DNA of 64,000 bases from Arthrinium phaeospermum (GCA_006503535.1 QYRS01000015.1:248001-312000); one strand, 5' to 3'; shown: positions 39,121 through 53,197, counted from the first letter of the stretch. The notes: a model not told the origin generated them from the sequence alone. Made by a program: numbers and translations.

Positions 39121-42100
39121 TAAAACGTTAAATATATATTAAAATATTTTTAAAGCTTATTAATATTATCGTAAATCTTTTTATATTATATAAATTAATA
39201 AAAATAAATTTATCCCGATAATTTAAATAAATAATAAATTAATAAAAAAAAATAATTATATTTACGACAATAATAAAATATTTTTCTTATAAATATATTA
39301 TTATTTTAAATTATAACGATAATAAATAATTATTAAATATTATTATACTATTTAATAATTTTAAATCCGTTACTATTTTACTTTTTTTCACCTTTAATCT
39401 ATTATTAAATAATAAAAAAAAAGTATAACGAATAAAATTAATTTATTTACTTATTTTATACATTTCTTATTATAAAACGCGTTATAAATATTATTTAAAA
39501 CCTTTTTATTTTTAATATTTAATAAATAATTTCGATTATTAAGTTTTTTATTTTATTAATTATTTATTAATAAAATTTTTATTTATTATTTTTTAAAGAT
39601 TTTTATAATTCTACGATCCTTTTATATATTAAAATAATCGCTAATTATTTTAAATAATTTATTAATAAAAATTAATCGTTAATATAAATATAAACTTTTT
39701 TATTTATAATAATTTTAAAAATATTCGCTAATTTCTTAATATTAAACGTTAAATACGATTTATTAAGCTTTAATTTATTAAGAATTAAAATATAAGGTTT
39801 AATTAAAGAGATTTATTTAATTTTTTTATTAAATTTTAAAATTAAATTAAATATTTAATTTAATAAAAGTATTTTTAAAAAAGCGTTTATTATAATAAAA
39901 CGTTTTATATTTAAATAAGTTTTAACGATTTCTTAAAGCTTCGAAATAAAAATAAACTCTATACTTAAATTAATTATTGGAATTAATTTAAATATAATTA
40001 ATATCGTAAAAATTATATTATTATTAATTAATATATTATTTATTACTTTATTATAATACTTATTATTATAATTAATATTTTAAATCCCTTTTTTTAAAAA
40101 TTTTTTATATAATTAATATTTATATTCTTATAAATTTAATTAACCTTAATTTTTTATTAATTATAATCGGTTTATTAATATAATTTTTTATTATTATAAT
40201 TCGGGTAATTTTTATATTAATTAATACGTTTATAATATTTATTTTTTTAAAATAAAAATAAAAGTCGCGGCTTTTAAATAACGGTTTATAGTTTATAATT
40301 ATAAAAATAAATTCCTTAAAAAAAACATTATTTTTTTTTAAATAATAATTTTTATATAAAATTATTTATATAATATAATTTTAAAAATTACCGTAAATTT
40401 ATATATAAAAACGTAACGATATTTATAATAAAATCGATATTAATTTTAAATAGTTTTAAAATTTAAATATTAATTAAAACGTTTAACTCGAAATTATTAA
40501 TTATTTATCCGTTTTTAATAAATTATTAAAATATTAACTATTTTTTATTATTATAATTTTTTATATAAATTATAAATATAACCTATTTAATTATTTTAAT
40601 TCGTTTTTTTATAATCGTTTTAATTTTAATTTTATAAAGAATAATAATATATTTAAAATATTAAAAAAATTATCTTTTAACGAAATTAAGTTTAGTATTA
40701 ATATCGAAATAAATATATATATATATATTATTTTATTTCGTTTATATATTAACTTTAAAGTATATATAATCGATAATATTATCTTTATTATTTATAATAT
40801 TATAATTAATTTTAAAAATTTCGTTTTAAATATAAAATTTTTTTATATTAATTAAATAAGCTTTATTATTAAAATAATAAAAAAAATACCTCTTTTTTAA
40901 TAAAAACTATTTATAATTATAAATTTCGTTATAATTTTTAACGTATTTAAATATTAAATTACGCGAAACGAATATATAATTATAATAATTATATATTTAT
41001 CGTTTAAATATAAAAATTAAAATTTCGAACTTTTTTTTTATACCGTCGCATTTTTTTTAATATAATTAATATTATATAAAATTAATAAAATTTAATCTAT
41101 AATATTTTTATAAATTATATTTTAATTATATAAAAAAAAATAATAAGAATTATAATTAAAATTATTATTAAATTCGAATAATAAATTTAAAAAATTAATA
41201 AATAATAATGAATTATTATATATAAGTTTACTTTTTTATTATTTTATTATTAAAGTTTTTTTTTTTAAACTTTTTATTGAACTTTTTAAAATTTTTTTTT
41301 TTTTAAAAATCCTCTCTTTTTTAAAAAAGTTTATTAAAATCGTTTCGAAATTAAATTTTTTATATCGGCGTTCTTTTTTTTTTTTTACTTATTACGCTCG
41401 TCGCGTTTATATTTAATAAAATTTTTCTTAATTATATAATTATTAATAAATTTAAACTTAATATAAATTTAAATAATATTTTAAGTTTATCGACTTTTAT
41501 TTTTTAATTATTATTTAATATAATTATAAAATATTACGTATTTTATTAATTTTATTTATAAATATAATTATAATATTATTTTTTAAAAAGTTATAAAAAT
41601 CATTAAATTTTTACGTTAATTTAATTATAAATTTAACGTAAAATATTAATTATATTATAATTATTAAACGTTAATAATTTTATAATTTAAACGTTTTTAA
41701 TTTATTAATTAAAAAAACGTTTAAAAACGTTTTAATTATTAGCTAATTTTTTTAAATAAAGGAATATTAATTAAAATTTTTTAATAATTAAGTTTTTATT
41801 AAATTAAAAACGATATTAAAAAGTTTATATAATATAATAAAAATTTTAAATTTTTAAAAAAGCCTTATTTATATTAAATACTTTATTATTCTATTAAATT
41901 AAAACTTTACCTTTTAATAAAGTTTAAAAAAAACTTAAAATTTATTAAGTTATATTATCGATATAATTACTTTTAATAAAATTATTAATTTTTAAAATAA
42001 ATAATATAATATTCGTAAAAATAATAATCTTATTATTTTAAATTAAATCTTATTTTGTTAAGTTTAAATAATTAAGGTTATAAATATTAATATTTTTTTA

Positions 42101-43933
42101 TTTAATTTTATAATTTAATTAATCGTAATTATTTAAAATATATTTTAATTATTTATTATAAATAATTATTAATAAATATAAAAGTTAATTTAAAAGTTTT
42201 TTTATTAACAAAAGAGGTTAAGTTATAAATTTAAATAATTATATTTAAAATTATTATATAATAAAAAATATTTATAATTTAATATATTCGATTTATTAAT
42301 AAATAAATTATTATATAAAAATATTAATAAATTATCATATCGATTTTTAATTTCGCTAATAATTATAAAATTATTTAAATTATTTAGATATTAAAAACGG
42401 ATTCGTTATATTTTTTTAAATAAAATATTATTATTTAGATTATTTTATTAATTTTAATGAATGTTTATAAAAATAAAGTTATTTTTTAAATTATCGTTAT
42501 TATAAATAATTAATATAATAATTTTTTTTATAAATTAAAAATAACGTAATTTAAAGTACTTTATTTTTTTTAAATATAAAATATAAATAAAGTTTTAAGT
42601 TATAATTATAATTATTATTTATTAAATTTTATAATCGTTATTATTATAAATTATTAATATAAAAAAAGTTATTTTATTAATTAAAATAAGCGTTAATTTA
42701 ATTTGAACGTTATAAAAATATTTATAAAAAGGTTTATAAAAATCCTACGATTTATTAAAGTTTCTATTTTAAGTTATTATTTAAAGTTTTAAATTCTTTT
42801 TTAAATTCCTTTTAAAAATTATAAAAATCTTTTCGTTATATAATTCGTATATTATTTATTTAATTTTTTAAAATATATCGTTATTATATTATTTTTTTAT
42901 TAAATAAGGTTATTATTTAATCGATATTTAACGATTTTTTTATCGAATAGTTTAATATTTAAAGTTTATAACTTTATAAATTCGCGACTTTTAAAGATTT
43001 ATTATTAAATCTCGAATTTTTAAACGTTATTATCGCTTAATACCGTAAATGGTCTTTTTAAAATTAAAAAAGTTATATAAAGATTTAAAAATTATTAAAG
43101 ACTTTTTTTTAAATATTTACGATTTTTTTAATCGAGGATTTCGATTTATTTAAAAATCGTTTTATTAATTAATATATTAAAATTAAGTTTTATATAATTA
43201 AATTAATATAAAATAAACGTTTTTTAATAGTTAAAGATATTAAAACGAAAAAGGTTAAATTCGTTTTTAATATTATCCTCGATATATTTAATAAAAATTC
43301 GTTAATTCTTTAATTATAATAATAATTTATTTATATATAAGTAATTAATACTTAATTAAAAAAAAGCTACGAATATAATATAAAAAGGTATTTAAAATAT
43401 AAAATTTAAATAATATTTTTATATAGAATAATATTTAAATAATAAAAAACCGTAGCGTTTATAATAATATTAAAAGATATTATTTAAAATTAAATAATAT
43501 AAACGAATAATTTATCGATTACGTAATTTAAATTAAATAATTTATTAAATTATATTTATAAAGGAATTTTTATTTATTTAAACGTGTCGCGTTTTTAAAA
43601 TATTTTTAAATAAAAAATATATATTTAATAATTAAATATCGGTTATATTAAATATATTTAATAACGTAAGAATTAAAGGCGTATTTAATTAAAATAGAAA
43701 GTTATATTAACGTATAAATTTTTAATTTTAATCGTTTATTTTTAATAAAAAATTCGTAAAGTTATATTATATATAAATTTATTAATTTAATAACGGTTTT
43801 AACGCGTAAACTTAATTCTTAATACGTTAGAAATTACACTCGATATATAATTTTAACCTATTTTTAACGAAGTTATTAAATCGAAATAATTTTATTTTTT
43901 AACCGATTAAAATTAAAAAAATATTATTAATTA

Positions 43934-44123
43934 AAGGGATCGAATAGGAATAACGTTAATAATAAAATTAAAGTAAAAAAAAAAAAAAAAAAGAAGGGTT
44001 TATTTATTAAGGTTTATTAAGTCTTTTAATAAGGAGCTAATTATTATTACCTCTTTATATTACCTATTCTTAAATAAAAATAATAGCTTTTCTTAAGCTA
44101 ATCCCTTTAATAGAGTTCATTAA
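43934..44123. repeat. Right long terminal repeat of the inner element
   Basis: Direct-repeat partner of 35581-35770. It differs in the length of its A run (about 18 A here, against a run broken by G in the left copy) and by scattered C/T and G/A differences. Confidence 0.8.
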
Positions 44124-44615
44124 TATATAATTAATAAATTTATAATTAAATAATAAATAAAAATAAAAGTAAAGAATAAATATAAAATAAGAATAAAAAA
44201 ATAAAAATATTAACCTTTTAATATATTAGGATTTTAATTAAGAGAAAAATTTTTTTAAAATAATAAATTTATATTAATAATAATTATTAAAACTTTACTA
44301 ATTATAAAAAAAAACTATAATATTTATAATAATAATAATAACTATTAAAACTTTATATATTAAGATTATTTAAAATTAAATTAATATATATTAATTAATC
44401 GATAAAAATACTTATTAAATCGCATTTATAAGGGTTTAAAATATTTAATTAATTAATTCACTAAATCTAACTTTTTAAATTATTATAAATAAATCGCGAT
44501 TTAACTTTACGTATTAAAACTTCGGCGAAATTAATAGTAATATAAAGAATATATTAAATTTTTAACTCTTTAAATTAATTATAAATATAAATAAACGTTT
44601 TATAAAAATACTACT

Positions 44616-44832
44616 ATTTAATAAATTAATTAAAAGGGTATAAATATTAATATATTATATATATATAAAAAGATAAAAAAAAAGAAAAAAGGCGCTAATT
44701 AGTTAATAAATAAAATAAACTTAAAAGGTAAACCGTTTCTACCTTTAAAAACCGCTTACTTAATTAAATTTAATATCTAATCTCCCCACTATTTATTTAA
44801 TCTAAATAAGTCCCTTTATTAAGGCTTATTAT
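44616..44832. repeat. Right long terminal repeat of the outer element
   Basis: Direct-repeat partner of 28750-28972. This copy keeps a few more C residues (for example CTCCCCACT near 44782), so it was hit by RIP less completely than the left copy. Confidence 0.75.
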
Positions 44833-46285
44833 TAACTAAATCGATAATATATATAATAAAGAATTAAATTTTAAAGTTAAATTAAATATTAAATCGAAAA
44901 AGGAAAGAATTAAAAATTAATTAACTTTTAAATACCGATATAACTTATTAAATTAAACTTTAACGTATTATATACTTTTAAAAATATTAATAAATAAATA
45001 AAATAAACTTAAAATCGATAAAAAAAGTATTAAATTAATTTATAATTAAAAGAATATAATATTTTAACTAGTTTTTTTTAAATATATTATTTTTAATTAA
45101 AAGTATTATAATATTAATTTTTTAAATTTATTTATTATATTAACTGCTTAATTATATATACTTTTTTAAAGTTTTATTATAATAATATCCTTTATTAATA
45201 ATTAAAAGTTATAAATATTATAAAAAATTAAAAACATATATAAAGGTTTAAATTAATATTTATTAATTTATAAACCGCTTATATCGTTAAATAGGTATTA
45301 ATATAAATAAAATTAACTTTAAAAAAATTATTATTAATAATATTTTTAAAATAAAGCTTTATTAATATTAATTTAATTAATTATTATTTTATATTACTTT
45401 AATTAATGTTTTTTTAATAAAATATATATTAATTAATTTAAAAAGAAATATTAATAATTTTATACTTTCTTTTATTATTAAATCCGTTAAAAATAATATT
45501 AATATATTTAATTTTCTTTATAATTTTTAATACCTTTTTTTTTATCTCTTTATATAATTAATTTAAATATTTTAATCTAATAAATTAATAATTAAGGTAT
45601 TTATTAATTATAAAAACGTTTTCTTCGATTTATTTATTAAAAGGTTTTTTAAGGATATTAAATGCTAACCCGTCTTTTAAAATAGTTTTTATAAAGGTTT
45701 TTTTTAAATAATAAATCGATAAAAAGTAAAAAAATAATATATTTAATATTAAACGCTTATAGTTTTAATAAATTATTAATAATATATATTTTTTAAGTTT
45801 TTAATTCTTTTTTTTTAACTCTATTTTATTTAATTTATTTTATTATAATGTTTTATAAGTTAATTTTTATTAAAAACGTATATATTTAATAAATAAACTT
45901 TTATTTTAATATTATTAAATACTATATATTTTATAATTATAAATTTTATATATTATTTTTTCTTTTAATTATTATTTAATTAATAGTAATAATTTAAATT
46001 ATATTTAAATAAAGTTATCTTTAATCGATATTATAATTATTTAAAATATATTAAAAAAAGAGTAATAATACTTTAAATAAAGTATTAACCGGTTTAAAAA
46101 TAATAATATTATTAAAATAATATTATTATATTAAATTATTTTAAAACGGCTTTTTAAACGTTATTTAATATTAAAATTAGCTTATAAACTACTTTATATT
46201 ATATTATAAAAAAGTATTATATATTAAAAACCTATTTTATATAATATAACGCACTATTTAAGGGTATTATCGATATAATATATAT

Positions 46286-46713
46286 TCATGTATAATGCGT
46301 ATATCGTACAACCCTGACTAATAGGCGATGATGACGCATGCCCTAATACATCCCAAAGTACGGGATAATACCCAGGCGATGTTTATATTACCCAGCTGTG
46401 ACGGCGGTTGGCCTACGAGGCACTCAGGGCAGTCTCAATATTGAATTTGCAGCATGATCGTCCTAAAAAGCGGTATATACTGAGTGCAATCAGCCGCGAC
46501 AGAAATATAAAAACCAACGTAGGTTAGAGTAGATGCGAGCATGGTACCAGAAAGACCTGTGGCTGTTATTGCCATCTGGTTGCATTTGAGGAGCCAACAC
46601 CAAGTTGAAAGCAAAGTCAGGACCAAAGTGTTGCTGCGAGATAGACGTTTGAATTTTGCATATCGTACATGGACGGTGACAGTCCCCAGCCGAAGCTCCA
46701 GAACCATATACAT
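46286..46713. other. Short intergenic stretch between the RIP island and SFT2
   Basis: Normal composition returns here. It should contain the 3'UTR of SFT2. The overlapping minus-strand frames at 46435-46810 are out of frame with SFT2 and show no family features. Confidence 0.6.
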
Positions 46714-47942
46714 CTAGCCAGTCATCCAAGCAGCAGCTCTGCGAGCGCCGAAGCTGGTTGCAAAACGCAGACCGCTCGATCCCATGGGGAAGTAACTGAC
46801 GAGATACCATACTAGACAGGCCAGCTGGACGATAGCCGCCATCAAGGTCAGGAGGGCACTGTGGACCTGGAAGAAGTCAGTCTTGTCGTCCCACATAGGG
46901 GCCTAGGGCCACCGAGGGTTGTGACTCACACCGAGGGCGAAGAAAAGCGTGAGGAAAATAGAACCAAAGTAGCCGGCAGTGAACGGCAGACGGTTGCCAG
47001 ATAGCAAGTGTTGTAGGTAGGCCATGGGGCCCATCATGGCTGCCCATGAACACAGGAACAACACCGAGCCGAAGGACCATCTAGAAAGAAGAATGTCAGC
47101 AGGACAGAAAAGTGAAGCCTTGGAAATGCTTGGAAGTAAAGGAAACCCTGTTACTGTCGGGACAATCCTGCCAGGTTCAAGATGGGATTTTCATCAAAAG
47201 ATCGCTGATCGACCGCACTTATGCAAGACTGGCCGCATATGCAGAGCGGCTCGTCGCATATAGCAAGGGACGGGAGGAGCCCGCTCCAAGGATATCATGC
47301 GCGATGGTAGGGCCCTCAGAGCTTGACCACATGGGCAGGAGGGTCGCTTGCAGCAAACCAGTTTGAGGCATGGAATATGCATAGAAACAACGGGGACCTA
47401 CAATATTGCAAGCTTGCTAGGCTTCAGCCAGAGAACAGGCCACAGGGCGAAGACAAGCACGAAACAGGCGAGGGCAGCGATATTGCAGCCGGCGAAGACC
47501 AGCATGCGGTCCCAACGGCTCACTGTATGACGAGATCGAGATTTGTGGTCAGCCTTGCTTTGGATATGGGGGGGTTATACATTTGCCCATGTGCAGAGAT
47601 AAGACATGGGAGTGGAGCAGTCTATTGAGCTAGCAGAGCTATAGGAACTCGCACATGGACGCCATCGAGGCACTCTGCAAGGGGGTTGAAACTGGGTGAC
47701 GCATGATGGATGCTGTACTCACAAGCGAACCACCCTTCTTCTTCTTCGCGGCGAGTGCTCGCCGGCAGTGGAGCACCAGCCCCTTCGGTCGTGGGTAGCT
47801 GAACATAACGGTCGCCGAACGGGTTGAGAGACTTGATCGAGGAGAGCAAGCCTGTCTGTTGACTGGTGTTCACAGGCATGTCGGGTTCGCGACGGGACCA
47901 GCCCATCGAGTTCATGGATTCCCTGAAAGAAGCAGACGCCAT
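46714..47942 (-). CDS. SFT2-family Golgi membrane traffic protein
   Basis: Four-TM protein acting in vesicle fusion between endosomes and the Golgi (yeast Sft2/Got1 group). Four exons (47942-47723, 47522-47402, 47080-46930, 46866-46714) are joined by GT-AG introns of 200, 321 and 63 nt, giving 214 residues, the normal size. The N-terminal ~70 residues are cytosolic (MNSMGWSRREPDMPVN, SLNPFGDRYVQLPTTE, then EEEEGWFALSRWDRML). Membrane segments follow: FAGCNIAALACFVLVF, then GSVLFLCSWAAMMGPM with YLQHLLSGNRLPFTAGYFGS in the loop, SIFLTLFFALGVHSALL, and IVQLACLVWYLVSYFPMGSS. The C-terminus, GLRFATSFGARRAAAWMTG, is close to the family's invariant ending. The frame is clean. It begins only ~430 bp from the RIP island, yet shows no RIP. 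Confidence 0.95.
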
Positions 47943-49132
47943 CTTGTTGCTGCTGTTATTGCTGGCCGTTCACTGAATTCTATCTCTGCTTCGGCCGATG
48001 CTTTGTCGAGAGGTGCGGTCGCGAGGGATGGCGGGTCGGAAGTGTTCTCTCGTTCGTGGATCCAGTTGATTTGCCTGCCTTTTCCCCGGATGAATATCTA
48101 ATCGGTGGTTTTTCCCTCGCGCCTTGTTGGCGGATTGCGCGTCGAGAAGCGTAGGCAGTTCGAGAGGTCGTAATGGATATGGATGCAGGTGTGTCCTATG
48201 ACCCTCCCATCTGGGCGTAATTATGGCCGTTGGGGCAAGGCTTGGGATGTTCTGGGAAAGGAGGCAGGAGGTGTCGTCGCTAGGGATTGGGGGGGGGGGG
48301 GGTGGGGTGGAGTGATTACCAGGGAGGGCTCTGATTGGGTGCGCGTCACGCTCTAGCCTTGCAGGCACCCAGCACTGTTTCCAGGATTTGGTCAGATCAG
48401 ATTTATGGTGGCTAGGGGGAAAAAAAGCACTACACGCCACTCGTCCAATCCTGCCCACCAGCCGCAACACGCCCAACCCAACTGAGACGTGATGGATGCA
48501 AGAAAACAGGGCCGGGAATTTGGTTGCCTTCGCATCATGATGGTGACATATGCCTATGTCGGACAAGGTCCGAGTTTCTATGGCCCAGAAGGATTGCTGA
48601 ACAGCCCCCTACATAGGAGGCCGGGTTTCCTCGGTTTCGCGCAGCATTCGGGGCGGAAATGTGGCTAATATTAGAGTCATGCAGCAGGCATACCTTCGTT
48701 CCAGTATTCTGCCTTCGAGAAGGAAATGCGTTTGCGCACTGCGTAAGTGCCTGCAGATGGCAGATGGCAAAACGTCGGTAGGGGGGAAGAGACAGCGAAG
48801 ACTCAGATACTGCTGCCTGCGTACAGACTCGAACTCGGGATATCCGGACATTTCTTTCCGCCGAACGGCTCGTCTCGCAGTGACTTCTCACGATTGAGAC
48901 ACCGTCGGTAAGTAATAACCCGTATGCTTGTTTGCTGCGACTATGGCAGCGATTACTAGTGCATGTTTCTCCGCTTGAAGGCTATGTATGACTTTTGAAA
49001 TAGGCGAGGTATGCATCCACCACGGTGATTGTCAATGCCATCCATCATTGATATTATCAAGTACTGTAGACGTTGGCTGGTTTGTCTCTGTACACAGGGC
49101 ATGTACTTGTGGCAGCCTATAACCTACCTATG

Positions 49133-49170
49133 TACATACATACATACATACATACATACATACATACATA
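49133..49170. repeat. TACA tetranucleotide microsatellite
   Basis: About nine uninterrupted TACA units. Confidence 0.9.
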
Positions 49171-52100
49171 GCTTCCATGGTCAAGTTCCAGCAATTTTCC
49201 GTTGCATGGCAACACAGCACCGAAGTCTGCATTGATCGGATAAGACCTGTCTCCAACCCGGAGCCTCAATAGCCGTGTTCAGCCCTCGTATCATTGAGGT
49301 CGCGATAAGCGGGCTTTCTCTTTGCTGCTGCACGCCTGTACGAGTTTGGGCTTAGTAGGACTTGACGACGTCATTGTCGCAAGAGGGTTCACCACGACAC
49401 CCTCTCCAAAGACTCACTTGCATTCGCATGTGGGTAAGGCGCGATGGCGGCAAACACGGCAGAGTGCGAATCAATGTGCTTTGCTTGCGTTTGCAGCACC
49501 CATGCTAATATGCCATTACGTTACCACCCATCTGTGATGTATGTAGGTATCGTAGGTCGCCGATACCCAACCCAATACACTGGAGGCAGACTAGCGAGTC
49601 CCTGAAGCGTTTAATGTTCGGCGTGTTTGTGTAGCCCCAAAAGCCGGATGGAGCATGATACTTTTGACTGGGCCAGAAGAGACCAAGCGTGCACCAGGTC
49701 AAGTATTTTAGACTCTCGCGACGAGCCGAGTGGACGCTCTGGTTGGGCCTTTCCAATCTGCTGGAGAGATGGGAGACGGGCGCCTCTGGGTGTTGCATAG
49801 CTTGATTGGCCTCTCTTATCCTGGCGACATCTCATGCAGCTGGGCCCTACAGGATCGACACCAGCATACCTAGTAATCAATAAGAAGCATGCGTCCACTT
49901 AACGTTACATACAGTACGGTCCATATGGGGAGGTTTCGCTGATGCGCATCTGGAGACCACCCATCCATTGCAAATGCCGATACCCATCAGCTAATAGGAG
50001 CCATCCACTCCATACGGATCCCGTTTGAAGATCTGCAAAAGTAGAGGACCCTGCATAAGTGAGCGAGCATGCTGCACGCCATACCTACCTACCTATCTAT
50101 CTATACCTCTCTGCCAGTAGGTGAGCATGTACATGTATTTTGCTATAACCATCAGCCGAGAGTACGTGTGGCCACATATAGCCCGAGCTTCCGGTAGAGG
50201 GCAAAGGCACGAACGTAGTGGCTTGGCTGGGGCCGACCTGCTAAGCCTGCCCGTATCTTGAAGCCTACCTACAATAGCACAACGGGTCGGCTGCCTTGTA
50301 CGATATACGGGTATCTGCCCATATCCAGCAGGCCTACCTGCTAGGTATTCTCCTTCGCTACAGTACATACCTACATACGACGAGAGCGACCAGGTCTGGG
50401 TCCGCTATGCCATGCTGATCATGGCCGGGATCGTTCCCTCGACGAACGGGAAAGTCGAGTTGATAGCTCGATGGGTCAGATGTGATTAGCTTTCTCGAGG
50501 CGGGTCTGGTTCTGATAGAATTTCCAAGGTTGGCATGCAACCTTCAGCGAAGGATGCTGAAGAATGCCATCTTGCCATGATGCACTTTCCTCCCAGATTG
50601 CGCTAGCCAAGCACCAAAGGAGGTCAGAGGAGGTGTGGCAGTATGTCTTATCGCAGGTGGGATGGCTGACTTTCACCGCGTCACGCGTTTAGCGTATTGC
50701 CCTCCACGAACCCCTTTCGCCTTCCGAGAACGCCCAGAGTAGGACAAACACTGATGGGAAACTACATACGGCATGTACGTGTGTGGGCGGAAGGCGACCA
50801 GGGCAACACGAAAATGGTCCGGTGAGAGTCAACTTCCTGGCACACCACCAACAAGTTGAGTAATTCTTAAAGTGGGTAAAGCTGTCTGCAGGCAAGTCAG
50901 AAGACGCACCCAACAACAGGAACCAAGGTTGTTTACAAATGAAGGCATCCTGACGGGGAGACTAGGTCTCGTTTTCTTGCCGGGAAAGGGCACTGCCATC
51001 AGCATATAAGAAGGACTTCGCGCATCCTCCAAACAGAGCTGCACCCGTTCTAATAGGACGGATACCTCTCGACTTGTCGCAACTTACAACAACAACAACA
51101 ACAACAATACTACCACTACCACTTTATACTCTGATTCCTGTTGCCGAGGAATAGATATCTCCAGGCAAACAAACTCTTACAACCCCGAGCAGGCTACCCA
51201 GCGGACCTCGCATATGCCTTGATTGCTCGCTTGCTGTTGTCTGAGCCAAGGCAGCAACAATAACCACAATACCATTTGAACAGGTGGCCGCCAGAGACAG
51301 TGCCGGAGGATTTGGACAGCACTCATACATGGACCAGAGGATATACCTGTCCTGGATCATTCTCACTTTTTCTCCGCGACTCGAGCAACACGGCCTGGCT
51401 GGAAACGAGGCCCTACTAACAGCAGAAAGCCAGCCAAGTCTTCACCGACCCCAGGAAGCCATCCCAAGGAACGCTTCAAGTCGCGGCTATAGCGCCTATC
51501 GAAGCCCACCGTCTTTGGTCGGTGTTGCGTAGATAGGCGATAGCGAGAAAGAAACGACGAGGCGTCGTCGGATCGAGTCAATAGCTCGGGACTAAGCAGC
51601 TCCGAGCAGTCGCCCTGACTCAGTCTGCCTCGATACGTTGGAAGCGTTTGGCTTGTTTCTACTACAAGTATTGGAACCTTCTCTCTGGTCGGAAGGGCAT
51701 TCCCATCCTCCCAGTAGCGGGGTCAAGAGTTCGAGCGATTCCAAGGGCCCCATCTCGACTGCGCTACTCCAGCCGTCTTCCCTACGGCTAGGCCTAACCC
51801 GTAACCCTGCAAGGCCTAAAACTAAGGCAGCCCCCTCCCTTTTCTCCCTCTTTACAGTGGTCCCCCGCCCCCCGAACTCCAACTTCCAACTCCAACCTGC
51901 CCGCGCCCCTTGTCCCTTGTCTGGCCGGAGTCCAAGCACCAAAGGCCAAGCCCCTACTACACCACGAAAGCCTGGGGGATCTTCCCAAGCTGCAGGCGGG
52001 AGACAGCCAATCACGTTGCCGCCTCGACTCTCCGGCTTCCCTAAAATCGCTGCAAAGGGTCGCACAGAGGCTTGCAAGGTTCACCTGCCCCGACTGGACT

Positions 52101-53197
52101 GGGCTCTCCCATCAATCAGCGTCTTGGTCGATACCGCCTCTTTCTTGACAGGTCTCACCGCGATTCGGTAAATATATCATACACGACAGAAGGCTTCGAT
52201 CGCTTCGTTTGCCATCGGGATAGGATTCGAATCCTGCGCTGCACACACTCGCAACAATATCGGCACCCATAAACAAACTTTACTTTAACTGCGTGTCTCG
52301 GACCTTCTTCCGTGCCAAGTTGAACCTTCCCCCTCCATCTGATTATCTCGACGGTAATCCCGCCCTGCCTGTCCATCTATCTCTGGAACTGCCCAGCAAA
52401 TCGAGGCTTGAAACTGCCTTACCGCCTGTTTGATTCTTCAGCTTTCCCACTCAGCATTCGATCGAATAAATACATTGCGGATTGCACTCCCTGGGAAACC
52501 ATCGTCCCAAGTTCCAACCTTTGATACCCAGATACTGCCGTCCACTCTTATCTCTTGTCGAACACGTTAGGTTGTGCCGGGCCTGTTCATTTGCATCCAT
52601 CGGGACCACCAGCGACTTCAACCCAGTTATTACCAGGCACAGCTCCGACTTACTATCACCGTCATCCCGCCTGCTACTCCAAGCAATCACTGGGCTCCCG
52701 TGTTTCCTCGAACCGAAGAAGAAGAAGAAGAAAGGCGACAGATCAGCTTGATCTTCAACCGGACTCTCGCTTGTCCTTCCCAACGACACACAAGAAGCCG
52801 ATTAAAAGCGCTTCTGTTCACTCGGTGTCTGTGCCGCACTGATCGAGCTTGTACTGCAGCTCCGCCTCTTCTCGTCTGACCTAAGAGGGATCAACTCGTC
52901 TCATCTCTCACTTTCTCCGTTTCGCGACAAGCAACAAAAGAATAACATCAGCCTGCCGTCAGCGCTTGCTTGCCACTTTATTGAGGAAGCCGAGGCCTTT
53001 CTTTTTATTTGCTAAGCCGGGCCAATCATCGGGCGCATCTGCAGCTGGGCGAATTTCTGTTGGCCCACACAGACTCTCTCCTCAACCGGGCACCGCACCC
53101 ACCAGCTGAATTACGAGTAGCCTCTCTTGGCGCCCATAAGTACTTCGCAAACTCACTCCCCAGAAATCCTTCCGACCTGGCCGATCCGGACATTGCG

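Larger units (their letters stand above)
35581..44123 (-). mobile_element. Inner LTR retrotransposon remnant (Ty3/gypsy type), nested
   Basis: The element is bounded by a ~190-bp direct repeat (35581-35770 and 43934-44123) and carries its own RT remnant on the minus strand at 38941-39120. It spans about 8.5 kb. It sits inside the outer element about 0.5 kb from that element's right LTR. Flanks read ATATA on both sides (35576-35580 and about 44124-44128), compatible with a short target duplication, though such a match is weak evidence in DNA this AT-rich. Confidence 0.7.
28750..44832 (-). mobile_element. Outer LTR retrotransposon remnant (Ty3/gypsy type), interrupted
   Basis: The element is bounded by a ~220-bp direct repeat (28750-28972 and 44616-44832) and has a gypsy-type reverse transcriptase on the minus strand at 31621-31920. 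Removing the inner element (35581-44123) leaves about 7.5 kb, a usual size for such elements. The RT lies about 3 kb from the left repeat, which is therefore the 3' LTR. Ends are approximate because RIP obscures the terminal bases. Confidence 0.7.
27857..46285. mobile_element. 18.4-kb AT-rich island mutated by RIP
   Basis: Composition changes sharply at both ends. Inside, CpA and TpG dinucleotides are almost absent while CpG, CpT, CpC, ApG and GpG persist, and TpA is extremely common. That is the footprint of repeat-induced point mutation (C to T at CpA on either strand), known from ascomycetes to act on duplicated DNA during the sexual cycle. No intact gene is present. The small open frames (for example 32571-32762, 36130-36348, 36960-37142) are chance products of the composition. 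Two pairs of direct repeats and two in-frame reverse transcriptase remnants show the content is retrotransposon. The outer ~0.9 kb on the left and ~1.45 kb on the right are equally AT-rich and I could not assign them. Confidence 0.93.

Noticed and set aside
27857..46285. The AT-rich block as a mitochondrial insertion or centromere
   Set aside because: CpA/TpG depletion with retained CpG, and LTR pairs with RT frames, point to RIPed retrotransposons. A centromeric role cannot be judged from 18 kb but nothing specific supports it.
51638..52171. 177-codon plus-strand frame
   Set aside because: Low-complexity Pro/Ser sequence overlapped by an equally long minus-strand frame; no motif.
52195..52260. 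tRNA-like GGATTCGAATCC box
   Set aside because: The T-loop-like box is present, but no A box, acceptor stem or cloverleaf of proper length could be built on either strand.
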